Part shown: positions 30,036 through 38,746 of the stretch, in pieces
Position numbering within the stretch: the first letter of the stretch is position 1
How the letters are laid out: every line of letters begins with the position of its first letter
Assembly: GCF_000953825.1 (NCBI RefSeq)
Contig: NZ_BBUL01000097.1
Location: 186,001-250,000 of the forward strand
DNA from: Cellvibrio sp. OA-2007
Lineage (GTDB): Bacteria; Pseudomonadota; Gammaproteobacteria; Pseudomonadales; Cellvibrionaceae
Direction of reading: 5' to 3'
DNA length: 64,000 bases
Program-made: the position numbers and the translations under genes
Notes under the pieces: generated by a model
Told to the model about the DNA's origin: nothing
The model's input: the letters and a program-made list of their open reading frames with translations, nothing else
Database searches by the model: none

Positions 30036-30455
30036 GTGACTCAGGTTGATTTTTATATACTGCCAGAAACAACCAGCGACGCCCGCTGGTTGTTTGCTTG
30101 CCGTTTGATCGACAAAGTACAGCGCATGGGCATGCGGGTACTGGTAGCAATGGATAGCGAAGCCGACGCGCGCGCGTTTGATGAGTTGCTTTGGACCTTT
30201 AAGCCGGAAAGTTTTATCCCGCACCAATTGCTTAACGGTGGCAAGCCCGCGCCAGTAGAGATCACCTTCAGCCAAGAAGCTGGCGATCACCAGAGTTTAT
30301 TGCTTAACTTGAGCAAGGCCACACCGCCCTACTTCAGCCGTTTTGAACGTTTGAGTGAAGTGGTCATTCAGGAACAAGAAAGCTTGCAAGCCAGCCGCGA
30401 ACGCTTCAGCTTTTATAAGAGCCGCGGCTATCCCATTGAAACCCGGAAATTGTGA
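30036..30455 (+). CDS. holC: DNA polymerase III chi subunit
   Basis: Clamp-loader accessory subunit that contacts SSB. The 139-residue protein starts at a GTG two bases after the pepA stop (MTQVDFYILPETTSDARWLF) and shows the family blocks RVLVAMDSEADARAFDELLWTF, ESFIPHQL and YFSRFERLSEVV, with the C-terminal RERFSFYKSRGY. Translation is probably coupled to pepA. The pepA-holC order is conserved in gammaproteobacteria. Confidence 0.94.
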   Translation: MTQVDFYILPETTSDARWLFACRLIDKVQRMGMRVLVAMDSEADARAFDELLWTFKPESFIPHQLLNGGKPAPVEITFSQEAGDHQSLLLNLSKATPPYFSRFERLSEVVIQEQESLQASRERFSFYKSRGYPIETRKL

Positions 30456-30493
30456 TCCGCACACACAGACAATGCGATTGAAAGGTAAGCATT

Positions 30494-31141
30494 ATGGCCA
30501 ATACGAATAAAACCAAAGCCGAAATTTTGCAAGAACTGGAATCCATCAAAGGATTATTACTGGAAGAAGATAACATCCCTATCTTGCAAGAAATGGAAGG
30601 AGAAGATGAAATTCTCGATGAGGAATTTCATAGCGAGCCGCCCCTACTGGTCACCCGACATGAATCCGTTTTGCCCGGACAAGGCTCACTGTTTGAAGAA
30701 CCTAAATCCACCCTCGCCAAAATTGCAGATCAACTCAACAACCATACGACTTCATTAACGGATTCGGCGAAACATCACCATTCAACTCAATCACAAGAAC
30801 ACAAAAGGGAAGGCTTTAACGCGCATTTAAGCGGCACTCACACGCCGCACAACGATCATCGCCCACTGGCCAAAGCCAGCGGCGAAAACCCATTTTTGCC
30901 GCAACACATTCGCGAACGCCTGCACGGCAACAACCCGCCACCGCTATTCGAATACGAAACCGCAAAAAAAATTGTCAGCTCCACCAAAAATATTGCCCAT
31001 AAGGTCAATAAACCTCGTCAATATTTAGTTGAAGAGGTAATGCTGAGCATGATGCCGCAAATAGAGCGCGAATTGCGTCACCGCCTGTTTGCAATGAGCG
31101 TGGAAGATTTGGAAAAACTATTAAATGAAGATGAAGATTAA
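30494..31141 (+). CDS. Conserved protein of unknown function downstream of holC
   Basis: I do not recognise a named domain. The 215-residue protein has three parts: an acidic N-terminus (~1-75, ELESIKGLLLEEDNIPILQE), a low-complexity His/Ser/Asn-rich middle (~90-130) and a conserved-looking C-terminus (~135-215) with FLPQHIRERLHG and VEEVMLSMMPQIERELRHRL, predicted helical. No signal peptide or membrane span. AAAGG stands before the ATG. Pseudomonas also has an unknown gene after holC, so a replisome-linked role is possible, but that is context only. Confidence 0.75.
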   Translation: MANTNKTKAEILQELESIKGLLLEEDNIPILQEMEGEDEILDEEFHSEPPLLVTRHESVLPGQGSLFEEPKSTLAKIADQLNNHTTSLTDSAKHHHSTQSQEHKREGFNAHLSGTHTPHNDHRPLAKASGENPFLPQHIRERLHGNNPPPLFEYETAKKIVSSTKNIAHKVNKPRQYLVEEVMLSMMPQIERELRHRLFAMSVEDLEKLLNEDED

Positions 31142-31175
31142 AGTGCAGCGATAGAGTAAACAGCACAGCGATAAA

Positions 31176-32432
31176 TTAATCACTGCATGAACCGCTGCTC
31201 TGCGCTAATTCGCGCGAAGTTTTCACTTTACCAAACACCCAAATAGCGACAAACACCAGCAGGATATTAACTAAAAACACCTGATGGTAACCATAATAAT
31301 CCGCCACCAAGCCCACCATTAAACTGCTCAACAAATTGCCGATGTGTGTGGTATTGGTGTAGAGCGCTGAAGCGCCACCCGAGCGCCCCGGCATCAGATC
31401 CTGAATAACTGACACGCCCAACCCCGCTAAAACACCGATAAAAATCGCATTAAAAATCTGTAGCACAAATAAGTGCCATAATTCATTCGCGAAATAAATG
31501 CCGATATAAAGCAACAATGCTGCAATGCCCGCACAGCGCACCAAACTAATCAAACGGAAACGGCTGGCATAGTGCCCAGCCAATAACATAAAGGGCACTT
31601 CCAACGCGGCGGTCGTGCCCATCACCCACCCCATCCAGTAGGCATCTAGGTGCAAATTATCCTTCAGGTGAATTGGCAAGCTAATAAGATAGGCATTGTT
31701 CACGCCCCACAATATCGAAAATGCAATTGCACATAACCAAAGCGATTGTTTAATCGACGGCGATAAAAGTGGCAGCGCTACACGCTCACCGGCAACATTC
31801 ACCGGCTTATTTTTTTGCGGCAACCGCGGCAATAATTTAACACTCGCGATGGCAACCAGCACATACAACAGCGCAGCAATACCGTAACTCACATCAAAAC
31901 CAAAATAAGTCGCCAACAAAAAACCGGCTGGCGGCCCCGCCACCCATGCAAAAGCAATTTGCGCGCGCATGATGGCATTGAACAACGGAATGCGCTCAGT
32001 TGGAATTTCCGCCTCGGCGTAATCCAGGCTGTAAGCCATAATTTGCGAAAAAGACACCATCGACAAACTGAGTAAAAACACGGCAGTAAAAGCCACCAGC
32101 CAATAATTGCGCGATAACGCAAATATTGCGCAGGCAAGCGTGCCGAGCAAACAGCACATAATCACCAGCGGGCGGCGATCGGCAAGCTTATCCGACCAGT
32201 GTCCCAACCAATGGTTGTAGCCGATACTCGCCAAGGCAATTCCCGCAAATGCCAAACCAACCAACAGCGGACGCACTCCAATTTCTTTGGCAAGAAACAA
32301 ACTAAAGGTGGGCAACACCAGAGCACCCACTACTCCTGCCGTAAAAAACAACAGATATAAACCCAACGCAATCGGGCGGAATAAAGGAGAAGACACAGAT
32401 TTTACCGAAGGGAGAAAAGAAGGCCGCATCAT
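31176..32432 (-). CDS. MFS transporter, sugar-efflux (SetA) type
   Basis: A 418-residue protein with about twelve predicted spans. The loop after the second span, GHWSDKLADRRPLVI, is the MFS GXXXD(R/K)XGRR-type motif. Overall character and length resemble the sugar efflux transporter (SetA/SetB) subfamily, which exports sugars or analogues in other bacteria. Substrate here is inferred from resemblance only. It is convergent with the holC-linked unknown gene and divergent from the small gene at 32578. Confidence 0.75.
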   Translation of the reverse strand: MMRPSFLPSVKSVSSPLFRPIALGLYLLFFTAGVVGALVLPTFSLFLAKEIGVRPLLVGLAFAGIALASIGYNHWLGHWSDKLADRRPLVIMCCLLGTLACAIFALSRNYWLVAFTAVFLLSLSMVSFSQIMAYSLDYAEAEIPTERIPLFNAIMRAQIAFAWVAGPPAGFLLATYFGFDVSYGIAALLYVLVAIASVKLLPRLPQKNKPVNVAGERVALPLLSPSIKQSLWLCAIAFSILWGVNNAYLISLPIHLKDNLHLDAYWMGWVMGTTAALEVPFMLLAGHYASRFRLISLVRCAGIAALLLYIGIYFANELWHLFVLQIFNAIFIGVLAGLGVSVIQDLMPGRSGGASALYTNTTHIGNLLSSLMVGLVADYYGYHQVFLVNILLVFVAIWVFGKVKTSRELAQSSGSCSD

Positions 32433-32543
32433 AGCTGAAACCGGTTACTGCCTAAATGGGGCGGCGGAAGATTAATCCTTCTTAACAACCCACCTGCTTG
32501 GATATACCCCGAGTTATTCAAGGTGATTGGCTTGCGCTTTCTG

Positions 32544-32549
32544 TATAAT
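32544..32549 (+). promoter_or_regulatory. Candidate -10 box before the 32578 gene
   Basis: TATAAT preceded by TG and followed by CGCCGC, 29 bases before the start codon. No clear -35 hexamer is present. Confidence 0.4.
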
Positions 32550-32577
32550 CGCCGCAATTGCACCCGAGGATCAGCCA

Positions 32578-32895
32578 ATGCAATGCATCAGCATTCAAAT
32601 CCAACCCCAATACAGCCGCGAATTTGATCGCGACGCGTTTTTGCAGCGCGTGCGCGGGATTCGCTCACCCGAAGTGGACGCGATTGAAGAAAAAGGCAAA
32701 CTCTATTTAAGTTTCAATTTCTTCACCGAGTTTCCTGCCCCACTTTGGCAGGCGCTCAATGAATGTCTCTATCAAGACGCTACTTACGCCACTATCATCG
32801 CGCCGGTATCGGTTGTTATTTGCGAAAGCGAGTCCGATGACGAGTGTCTATTACTGCATCATTTCGATTCCAGTGAACCGCTGGATACGCTTTAA
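32578..32895 (+). CDS. Small protein of unknown function
   Basis: 105 residues, acidic C-terminus (CESESDDECLLLHHFDSSEP). I recognise no domain, signal peptide or span. ATG 32578 (MQCISIQIQPQYS) has AGGA eight bases upstream and is preferred over the in-frame ATG at 32527, which would place the candidate -10 inside the gene. It lies 19 bases before the YlqF/RbgA-type GTPase gene and probably shares its transcript. Confidence 0.7.
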   Translation: MQCISIQIQPQYSREFDRDAFLQRVRGIRSPEVDAIEEKGKLYLSFNFFTEFPAPLWQALNECLYQDATYATIIAPVSVVICESESDDECLLLHHFDSSEPLDTL

Positions 32896-32914
32896 ATTCT
32901 CCTTCGAGTAAATC

Positions 32915-33853
32915 ATGTCAACTATTAATTGGTTCCCCGGCCATATGCACAAGGCCCGCAAAGAAATTGCGGAGGTCATGCCCCATGTGGATGTGGTAAT
33001 TGAAGTGATTGACGCACGCATTCCTTTCTCCAGTGAAAATCCGCTGGTGCCAAGTTTGCGCGGCGATACACCACTCATTAAATTACTCAACAAAGCCGAT
33101 TTGGCCGATCCGGCGATTACCGCACTGTGGGTGGAAAAAATGGAGCAGGAAGCCGGTGTAAAAGCCCTGCCGGTGAGCCAGCAGCGCCCGGAGCAAATTC
33201 GAAATTTATTGAATGTGTGCACCAGTTTAGTTAGCGAGCGTCAGCGCGATCTGCGCCCGGCACGCGCGATGATTATGGGCACTCCCAATGTGGGTAAATC
33301 CACTATTATCAACACCCTTGCCGGGCGCGTCATCGCAAAAACCGGCAACGAAGCCGGTGTGACTAAAGCACAGCAAAAAATCAAATTGGAAAACGGTATT
33401 TTATTAACCGACACCCCTGGATTTTTGTGGCCTAAATTATCACCGCCCTCCTGCGGCTATCGCCTTGCTATTACCGGTGCGATAAAAGATACGGTGTTTG
33501 ACTACGCCGATATCGCCCTTTATGCCGCTGAGTATTTGTTAAACGCTTATCCAGATGCATTAAAAACACGCTATGGTTTGGCAGAATTGCCAGAATCAGA
33601 TTTGGAAGTACTCGATGCCATCGGTATCAAACGCGGCTGCGCACGCAAAGGCGGCGGCGTGGATCTGCAAAAAGTGTCATCCATATTAATCACCGAAATA
33701 CGCGCCGGTTTACTCGGGCCGATTAGCTGGGAAACACCGGAAATGACGCAAATTGAAGTGGCGACCGCCAAAGCAGAAGACGAGAAAAAACGAATCGAAA
33801 AAGAAGAAGCTGATCGTATTCGCCGTTTAAAAACCAAAAAAAATCGCCGCTAG
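32915..33853 (+). CDS. Ribosome biogenesis GTPase, YlqF/RbgA family
   Basis: A circularly permuted GTPase of the kind that acts in large ribosomal subunit assembly. Motif order is G4 NKAD (59-62), then G1 GTPNVGKST (122-130), then G3 DTPG (166-169), the permutation that marks this family. The N-terminal INWFPGHMHKARKEI is also diagnostic. The 312 residues include a lysine/glutamate-rich C-terminal tail. The stop codon lies in the loop of an intrinsic terminator, so the last four codons form the 5' arm of the hairpin. Confidence 0.92.
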   Translation: MSTINWFPGHMHKARKEIAEVMPHVDVVIEVIDARIPFSSENPLVPSLRGDTPLIKLLNKADLADPAITALWVEKMEQEAGVKALPVSQQRPEQIRNLLNVCTSLVSERQRDLRPARAMIMGTPNVGKSTIINTLAGRVIAKTGNEAGVTKAQQKIKLENGILLTDTPGFLWPKLSPPSCGYRLAITGAIKDTVFDYADIALYAAEYLLNAYPDALKTRYGLAELPESDLEVLDAIGIKRGCARKGGGVDLQKVSSILITEIRAGLLGPISWETPEMTQIEVATAKAEDEKKRIEKEEADRIRRLKTKKNRR

Positions 33854-33872
33854 AATGTGCGGCGATTTTTTT
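33838..33872 (+). terminator. Intrinsic terminator overlapping the 3' end of the YlqF-type gene
   Basis: AAATCGCCGC, loop TAGAATGT containing the stop codon, GCGGCGATTTTTTT. On the minus strand the A-run also gives a T-tract, so it may serve the convergent lipoprotein gene as well. Confidence 0.9.
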
Positions 33873-33892
33873 AAACTTTCAATCCAAGCTGT

Positions 33893-34831
33893 TTACAGCA
33901 AACTGCGCACATAGGCAGCAAGCGCTTGAGGTTCAGGATTTTTTGCTAAATCATTTGGCAGTTTTTTCACATGCCAAATCACTGTCCACTCCAGATATTC
34001 TCCTGGTGCCAGCGCCACTACAGCGCCCTGCTGCTTCATCTCAATGAAAATATGCTCTACGTGTGCAAATATTTCTATTTCCCGCTCACCCGTGGCTATA
34101 GCGGCGGGAGGGTTATCAGCAAACTCCTTGACTAGCAAATAGCCTTTATCGACATAGGCAACCCAGCCTTCTTTGCCATCTTGCATCACCTTGTGATGAT
34201 CGGTGCGAATTTTTTTTGCGTCGTAGTGATACCAGGTTAGCTCATCAATATTTTGCACATCCAGCGGATAAAAAATACCACTAATGGGATCAGTGTCACC
34301 GCGCGGATAAAACAAATCACCCGACGGCGGCAAACGCGTCACTTCTAATGGCGCAACATTTTTTTCATGATCGCTGTGATTGGTGATGCGGTAAGTTACG
34401 GCGATACGATCATTGCCAGTAGGTAGATAGGTTTTGGTAAATTGATAGCCAGTTTTTTTATCCACTTCACTGGTTAACACTACACGCTCATCATCTGTTG
34501 TTAGCGAGTAAGGTTTACTATCAAGGGTATCTATCGGAGGCCAATTCCACTCAGCTTGAGGGCTAGACCAAAATACGGTGCCCCAATCGGTGATACTAGT
34601 TTGATCCGCGTCGGTCACCAGCAGCTCATGGCCATCGTATCGTAACGACGAAACGCGCCCAGCCACTTTAGGCATGATTTCCATACGGAGTTTGCCCTGC
34701 TTAATATAAAGCCGCGAACCGTCTTTTTTGCAAAACTCGGGCAAGGGAGTCGCGTCCTGACTGTTTTTGCCACACCCGAACAAAGCCAAACAGATGGCCA
34801 GGAATGCGATCAGGGAATAGCGCTTACTCAT
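33893..34831 (-). CDS. Lipoprotein, DUF4380-like (mutarotase-type fold)
   Basis: A signal peptide with lipobox ALFGC gives a lipidated Cys20. The rest (residues ~35-310) resembles DUF4380 proteins, which have a galactose-mutarotase-like beta-sandwich: KLRMEIMPKVAGRVSSLRYDG, FWSSPQAEWNWPP and VTYRITNHSDHEKNVAPLEV. A carbohydrate-related periplasmic or outer-membrane role is likely but unproven. It is a single gene, convergent with the YlqF-type gene. Confidence 0.8.
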   Translation of the reverse strand: MSKRYSLIAFLAICLALFGCGKNSQDATPLPEFCKKDGSRLYIKQGKLRMEIMPKVAGRVSSLRYDGHELLVTDADQTSITDWGTVFWSSPQAEWNWPPIDTLDSKPYSLTTDDERVVLTSEVDKKTGYQFTKTYLPTGNDRIAVTYRITNHSDHEKNVAPLEVTRLPPSGDLFYPRGDTDPISGIFYPLDVQNIDELTWYHYDAKKIRTDHHKVMQDGKEGWVAYVDKGYLLVKEFADNPPAAIATGEREIEIFAHVEHIFIEMKQQGAVVALAPGEYLEWTVIWHVKKLPNDLAKNPEPQALAAYVRSLL

Positions 34832-34968
34832 TGTCTATCATAATCCTCTAGCAGCATGGTGGCTGCCATTAGGGGGGTAGGCTCTGTTGGAGCCCACATT
34901 ACGGTTTTTTTACAGATGTTCAGTGTACCCACTTTTGCTGGCAGCGACCATTTGCCATGAGGTAAAGG

Positions 34969-35862
34969 CTAGTAAAGCAAGGTAAATAACTTGCGCTGAA
35001 ACTCTATCGCCAAGGGGTCCGCCTTCCCCAACACTGCAATAATTGCAGTAAAAGTTTTGCGCGCCTCGCCTTCGGCAAAATTGCGCTCAACGCGAATAAT
35101 ATCCAATAAGTGCTCTAACGCAGGGCGATACAGAGATTCTTGCTGATATTGCAAAGCCAATTGATAGCGCAGAGTTAAATCTTGCGGAGCTTCGGCATAA
35201 GCATTTTCCAAAGCAGCTAATTCCGGTGTTTTGGCAGCCTGCTTTTTCAGTGCTATTTGTGCAGTTAACTGTTCGTAATATGCATCCTGATCGGTCATTT
35301 TAATCGTGGATAAAATCGCTTCTGCATTATCGATTCGATTAAGCGCCACATGACACTGCGCCATTAACAGCGCAATACTCGCCAATTGTTGCGATGCTTC
35401 ATGTGCCTCGCGCAGCAAAGGCAATGCGTCGGCAAAATTCTCTGCCGCCATTAGCGCTTGCGCTTGATCTAGCGGCGCCTCCCACGCTTTGGGCAAATAC
35501 TTGGCCAGCAATTCACGCACTTGCATTTCAGGTAAAGCGCCAGTAAAACCATCGATTGGCTGACCATCTTGCATCACCATAACCGTGGGCAAACTGCGCA
35601 CACCAAATTGTGATGCAATCATTTGCTGATCATCTGCATTGACCTTGGCCAATAAAAAAGCGCCTGCGTATTCATTGGCCAGTTTTTCCAACACTGGCAT
35701 TAAATTTTTACAGGGGCCACACCAATCGGCCCAAAAATCGACGACGACAGGGCGATTAAAGGATTCATCAATTAAAAATTGTTGGGCGTTATCGAGGGTA
35801 ATATCCACAATTGCCAGCAAAGGCACATTCATATTTGATAAGGACATGTTAGGTATGGTCAT
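34969..35862 (-). CDS. cnoX: Thioredoxin-TPR co-chaperone, CnoX/YbbN family
   Basis: The N-terminal thioredoxin domain (~15-120) has an intact CGPC (Cys48, Cys51) in FWADWCGPCK; E. coli CnoX has a degenerate motif at this place. The C-terminal ~125-297 is TPR-like helical repeats (AAENFADALPLLREAHEASQ). CnoX proteins protect clients during oxidative or bleach stress and pass them to GroEL or DnaK. The CGPC suggests true redox activity here. ATG 35862 has GGAG eight bases upstream, just inside the end of yaeQ, which stops 5 bases before the start. Confidence 0.88.
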   Translation of the reverse strand: MTIPNMSLSNMNVPLLAIVDITLDNAQQFLIDESFNRPVVVDFWADWCGPCKNLMPVLEKLANEYAGAFLLAKVNADDQQMIASQFGVRSLPTVMVMQDGQPIDGFTGALPEMQVRELLAKYLPKAWEAPLDQAQALMAAENFADALPLLREAHEASQQLASIALLMAQCHVALNRIDNAEAILSTIKMTDQDAYYEQLTAQIALKKQAAKTPELAALENAYAEAPQDLTLRYQLALQYQQESLYRPALEHLLDIIRVERNFAEGEARKTFTAIIAVLGKADPLAIEFQRKLFTLLY

Positions 35863-35867
35863 TTCAG

Positions 35868-36401
35868 CTACTCCATCTCGCGTAGGGTAATCGCCACACT
35901 GTCTGTCGCGGTAGAAACATAGGCGATGGATTCAGTAATCGTCACTGAGAGATTCATCGTTTTATCCGCGAGCGCAGTTAACGCGTGTAACTCATCGGCA
36001 GCAAAGTAATGGATACTCACCTTGGGTAGAGAGCGAATAGCCGTGCTGTTGGTTTTCCACCAAACATCCATGCCACGGCCGTAACTAAACAGCTGAACGG
36101 ACTGTGCTTGACCCGAGGCTTTTTTCAAGCGATCTGGCGCTGGCTGACCTACTTCAATCCACTCCAGAATCGTGCCGTTGTCGTGTTTCAGCCATAAATC
36201 CGGCTCCTCCATGGAGGACAAACCTTTGGTAAAGGTTAAATTTTCCGCAGCGCGATAACAAAAGGCTAGAATACGCACCATCATGCGCTCAAGGGTTTCT
36301 GAAGGATGTAGGGCGATAGTCAAATTAAAATCGCCAAACACATTGCGATCCATATCCGATACGCTCAGGTTCGCTTTATAAATAGTTGCCTTTACCGCCA
36401 C
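35868..36401 (-). CDS. yaeQ: YaeQ family protein
   Basis: A 177-residue protein with the YaeQ hallmarks: KATIYKANLSVSDMDRNVF at the N-terminus, PDLWLKHDNGTILEWIEVGQP and FSYGRGMDVWW. The fold is PD-(D/E)XK nuclease-like, but biochemical function is not established. The start is GTG at 36401 with GAGAA upstream, matching the E. coli start MALKATIYK. Only 28 bases separate it from the divergent pseudouridine synthase gene. Confidence 0.92.
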   Translation of the reverse strand: MAVKATIYKANLSVSDMDRNVFGDFNLTIALHPSETLERMMVRILAFCYRAAENLTFTKGLSSMEEPDLWLKHDNGTILEWIEVGQPAPDRLKKASGQAQSVQLFSYGRGMDVWWKTNSTAIRSLPKVSIHYFAADELHALTALADKTMNLSVTITESIAYVSTATDSVAITLREME

Positions 36402-36429
36402 AATTTTCTCACTTAATTAAAGCTAAATA

Positions 36430-37284
36430 ATGTCTGATACTTCATTTGAAATACCGCAAAAATTCGAATTCACCGTGACTAAAGCCGAACAAACCGCGTT
36501 GGATTTGTTAGCAGAAGGCACCGGCCTGTCCAAGCAGCGCATTAAAGATGCCATGAACAAAGGTGCTGTCTGGTGGACACTCAAAGGCAAAACACTGCGC
36601 TTACGCCGCGCCACCAAGATGCTGTACAAGGGTTCAAAAATCCAATTTTTTTACGATGAGCAGGTGCTTGCACGCAAACCTGAAAGTGCCAATCTGATTT
36701 ACGACGGCGGCAATTACAGTATTTGGTTCAAGCCTGCGGGCATGCTCTCCCAAGGCTCCCAATGGGGCGACCACTGTAGCATTTTACGGTGGGTTGAAGT
36801 GAATGGCCAACCGAATGACGGCCAGCGCCAACGCGAATGTTTTTTGGTGCATCGTTTGGATGCCGATGCGATGGGGTTAATTATTCTCGCACACGACAGC
36901 CAAAGTGCCGCGAAGTTATCTGCCCTGTTTCAAGCGCGCGACATGCGTAAATTTTATCAAGCCTGGGTGATTGATGATTGCGACTTACCCGCTGATGGTA
37001 TGACGCTGAATAATGAGCTGGATGGTAAATCCGCAATTACTCATATCAAAAAGCTGCGACTGGAGAATAATAAAACATTGCTCGACGTGCATATCGAAAC
37101 GGGTCGCAAACATCAGATTCGCCGTCACCTTGCCAATATCGGCCACCCGATTGTGGGCGATAAACTGTACGGCACCAAATCCTCTTCCGGTTTACAGTTA
37201 TTGGCCTATCGCCTTGAGTTTATTTGCCCCAATACCAAGCAGCCAGTCATTGTGGAGTTACCGCAAGAATTGCAGTTTAACTAG
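36430..37284 (+). CDS. RNA pseudouridine synthase, RluA family
   Basis: Isomerises uridine in rRNA or tRNA. The catalytic Asp144 is in FLVHRLDADAMGL. Residues ~20-75 are an S4-like RNA-binding region (GTGLSKQRIKDAMNKGAVWW), and the C-terminal IETGRKHQIRRHLANIGHPIVGDKLYG is characteristic. Length 284. The exact target cannot be told from sequence. No clear Shine-Dalgarno is seen, and the promoter must overlap yaeQ or its own 5' end because the divergent gap is 28 bases. Confidence 0.93.
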   Translation: MSDTSFEIPQKFEFTVTKAEQTALDLLAEGTGLSKQRIKDAMNKGAVWWTLKGKTLRLRRATKMLYKGSKIQFFYDEQVLARKPESANLIYDGGNYSIWFKPAGMLSQGSQWGDHCSILRWVEVNGQPNDGQRQRECFLVHRLDADAMGLIILAHDSQSAAKLSALFQARDMRKFYQAWVIDDCDLPADGMTLNNELDGKSAITHIKKLRLENNKTLLDVHIETGRKHQIRRHLANIGHPIVGDKLYGTKSSSGLQLLAYRLEFICPNTKQPVIVELPQELQFN

Positions 37285-37405
37285 TCATTTATACAAAATA
37301 ATAAAACAGCTGAATCCAAAACAAGGCGATATGGTGTCTCAACCATAGCATTCTTAATAGCCGGCCATTAGCGACCGGTTTTACCAACGGCGCAAGGAAT
37401 CACCT

Positions 37406-38668
37406 ATGACAGCATCCCCCATCTTTATACAGTCACCACAAAAAATGGATCGAATAGTGACACTGGATGTCCTGCGTGGTTTTGCCCTTTTTGGAATTCT
37501 CTATGCGCATATGATTTTTTGGTATGCCGCTGGCCCACTGCCACAAGAGACCTACCAACTTTATAAAGATCTCGGCAGCGGCATCGCCATTGGAACTTAC
37601 ATGATTTTTATCCTCAGTAAGTTTTTTGCCATTTTTTCATTCCTGTTTGGCTTAAGCTTTTACATCCAAATTCAAGGGCTTATCAACCGCCAAGAACCAG
37701 TGATTAGCCGATTCGGCTGGCGTTTAATTATTTTAGGCGTCATTGGTTTATTGCATCACACCTTTTGGCGCGCGGACATTTTATCAATTTATGTTCCGCT
37801 TGGATTACTGCTGTTATTTTTGCGCAACCTCAGCAACAAGGCACTGTTAATTATTGGGGTTTTACTGGTACTCAATATTCCCACCAAATTCGCCGAACTT
37901 ATTTCAATTCTGCTGCGCGACAAATTAACACTGCTGGATTTTGACCAGAAAATAGCAGGGGCAGAATATTACGCCATCCTGAGCGAAGGCTCTTTTACCG
38001 AGATGATTAAACACAATATTGCTGCCATGGGTGATAAATACATATATCAAATAAACAGTGGCCGACTGATTATTACGCTTGGTTTCTTTTTATTAGGTAT
38101 GTTTGCCGGACGCATGCAGTGGTTTGAGAATATTGCCAATCAGGCAAGGCTCTTTAAAAACGTTTTGAAAAAAAGTAGCTGGGTAGTAGCTATCACACTT
38201 TTGTTAGGTGTGGGCTTCGGAATCACTACATTCATGTTAGAAATTGATGTAGAAAAAACACCCTTGGCCGGATGGCTGGGTGGTTTTATGCTGGAGTTTT
38301 TTAATGCTAGTCTGACGCTCATCTATATCACCGGCATTAGCCTACTAATGCTCAAACCGCGATGGTCAGCAAGGTTAATGCCGCTTGCTGCGGTTGGGAA
38401 AATGGCGTTAACCAGTTATTTGATGCAAACCCTCTTCGGTGTCTTTATTTTCTTTAACATTGGCTTGGGGCTGTTTACCAAAACCTCACCTGGCACAAAT
38501 GCACTCTTATGTTTTGCAATTTTTGGATTACAGATTTTATTTTGCCGCTGGTGGTTAACTCATTTTTATTACGGCCCGATTGAATGGTTATGGCGTTCGG
38601 CAACCAATTTCAAATGGCAGCCGCTCTATAAAGGTCGTCAGACTCCAAATGCTCCCGCAGTAGATTAA
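37406..38668 (+). CDS. DUF418 domain membrane protein
   Basis: A 420-residue polytopic protein. The N-terminal IVTLDVLRGFALFGILYAHM resembles the start of acyltransferase-3/YeiB proteins, and the C-terminal ~165 residues are the DUF418 domain (VGKMALTSYLMQTLFGV and CRWWLTHFYYGPIEWLWRS). Roughly ten spans. AAGGA lies eight bases before ATG. Related YeiB proteins are of unknown function, perhaps membrane acyl-group transfer. It ends at a shared terminator opposite the chitinase gene. Confidence 0.9.
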   Translation: MTASPIFIQSPQKMDRIVTLDVLRGFALFGILYAHMIFWYAAGPLPQETYQLYKDLGSGIAIGTYMIFILSKFFAIFSFLFGLSFYIQIQGLINRQEPVISRFGWRLIILGVIGLLHHTFWRADILSIYVPLGLLLLFLRNLSNKALLIIGVLLVLNIPTKFAELISILLRDKLTLLDFDQKIAGAEYYAILSEGSFTEMIKHNIAAMGDKYIYQINSGRLIITLGFFLLGMFAGRMQWFENIANQARLFKNVLKKSSWVVAITLLLGVGFGITTFMLEIDVEKTPLAGWLGGFMLEFFNASLTLIYITGISLLMLKPRWSARLMPLAAVGKMALTSYLMQTLFGVFIFFNIGLGLFTKTSPGTNALLCFAIFGLQILFCRWWLTHFYYGPIEWLWRSATNFKWQPLYKGRQTPNAPAVD

Positions 38669-38697
38669 ATATTTTCCGCGCAAGATAAGACGGCGAA

Positions 38698-38733
38698 AAA
38701 AATCCCACTCATTTCACAATGAGTGGGATTTTT
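38698..38733. terminator. Bidirectional terminator between the DUF418 gene and the chitinase
   Basis: AATCCCACTCATT, TCAC loop, AATGAGTGGGATT with A- and T-runs on both sides; it serves both convergent genes. Confidence 0.94.
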
Positions 38734-38746
38734 ATTTAAGCGCCCA

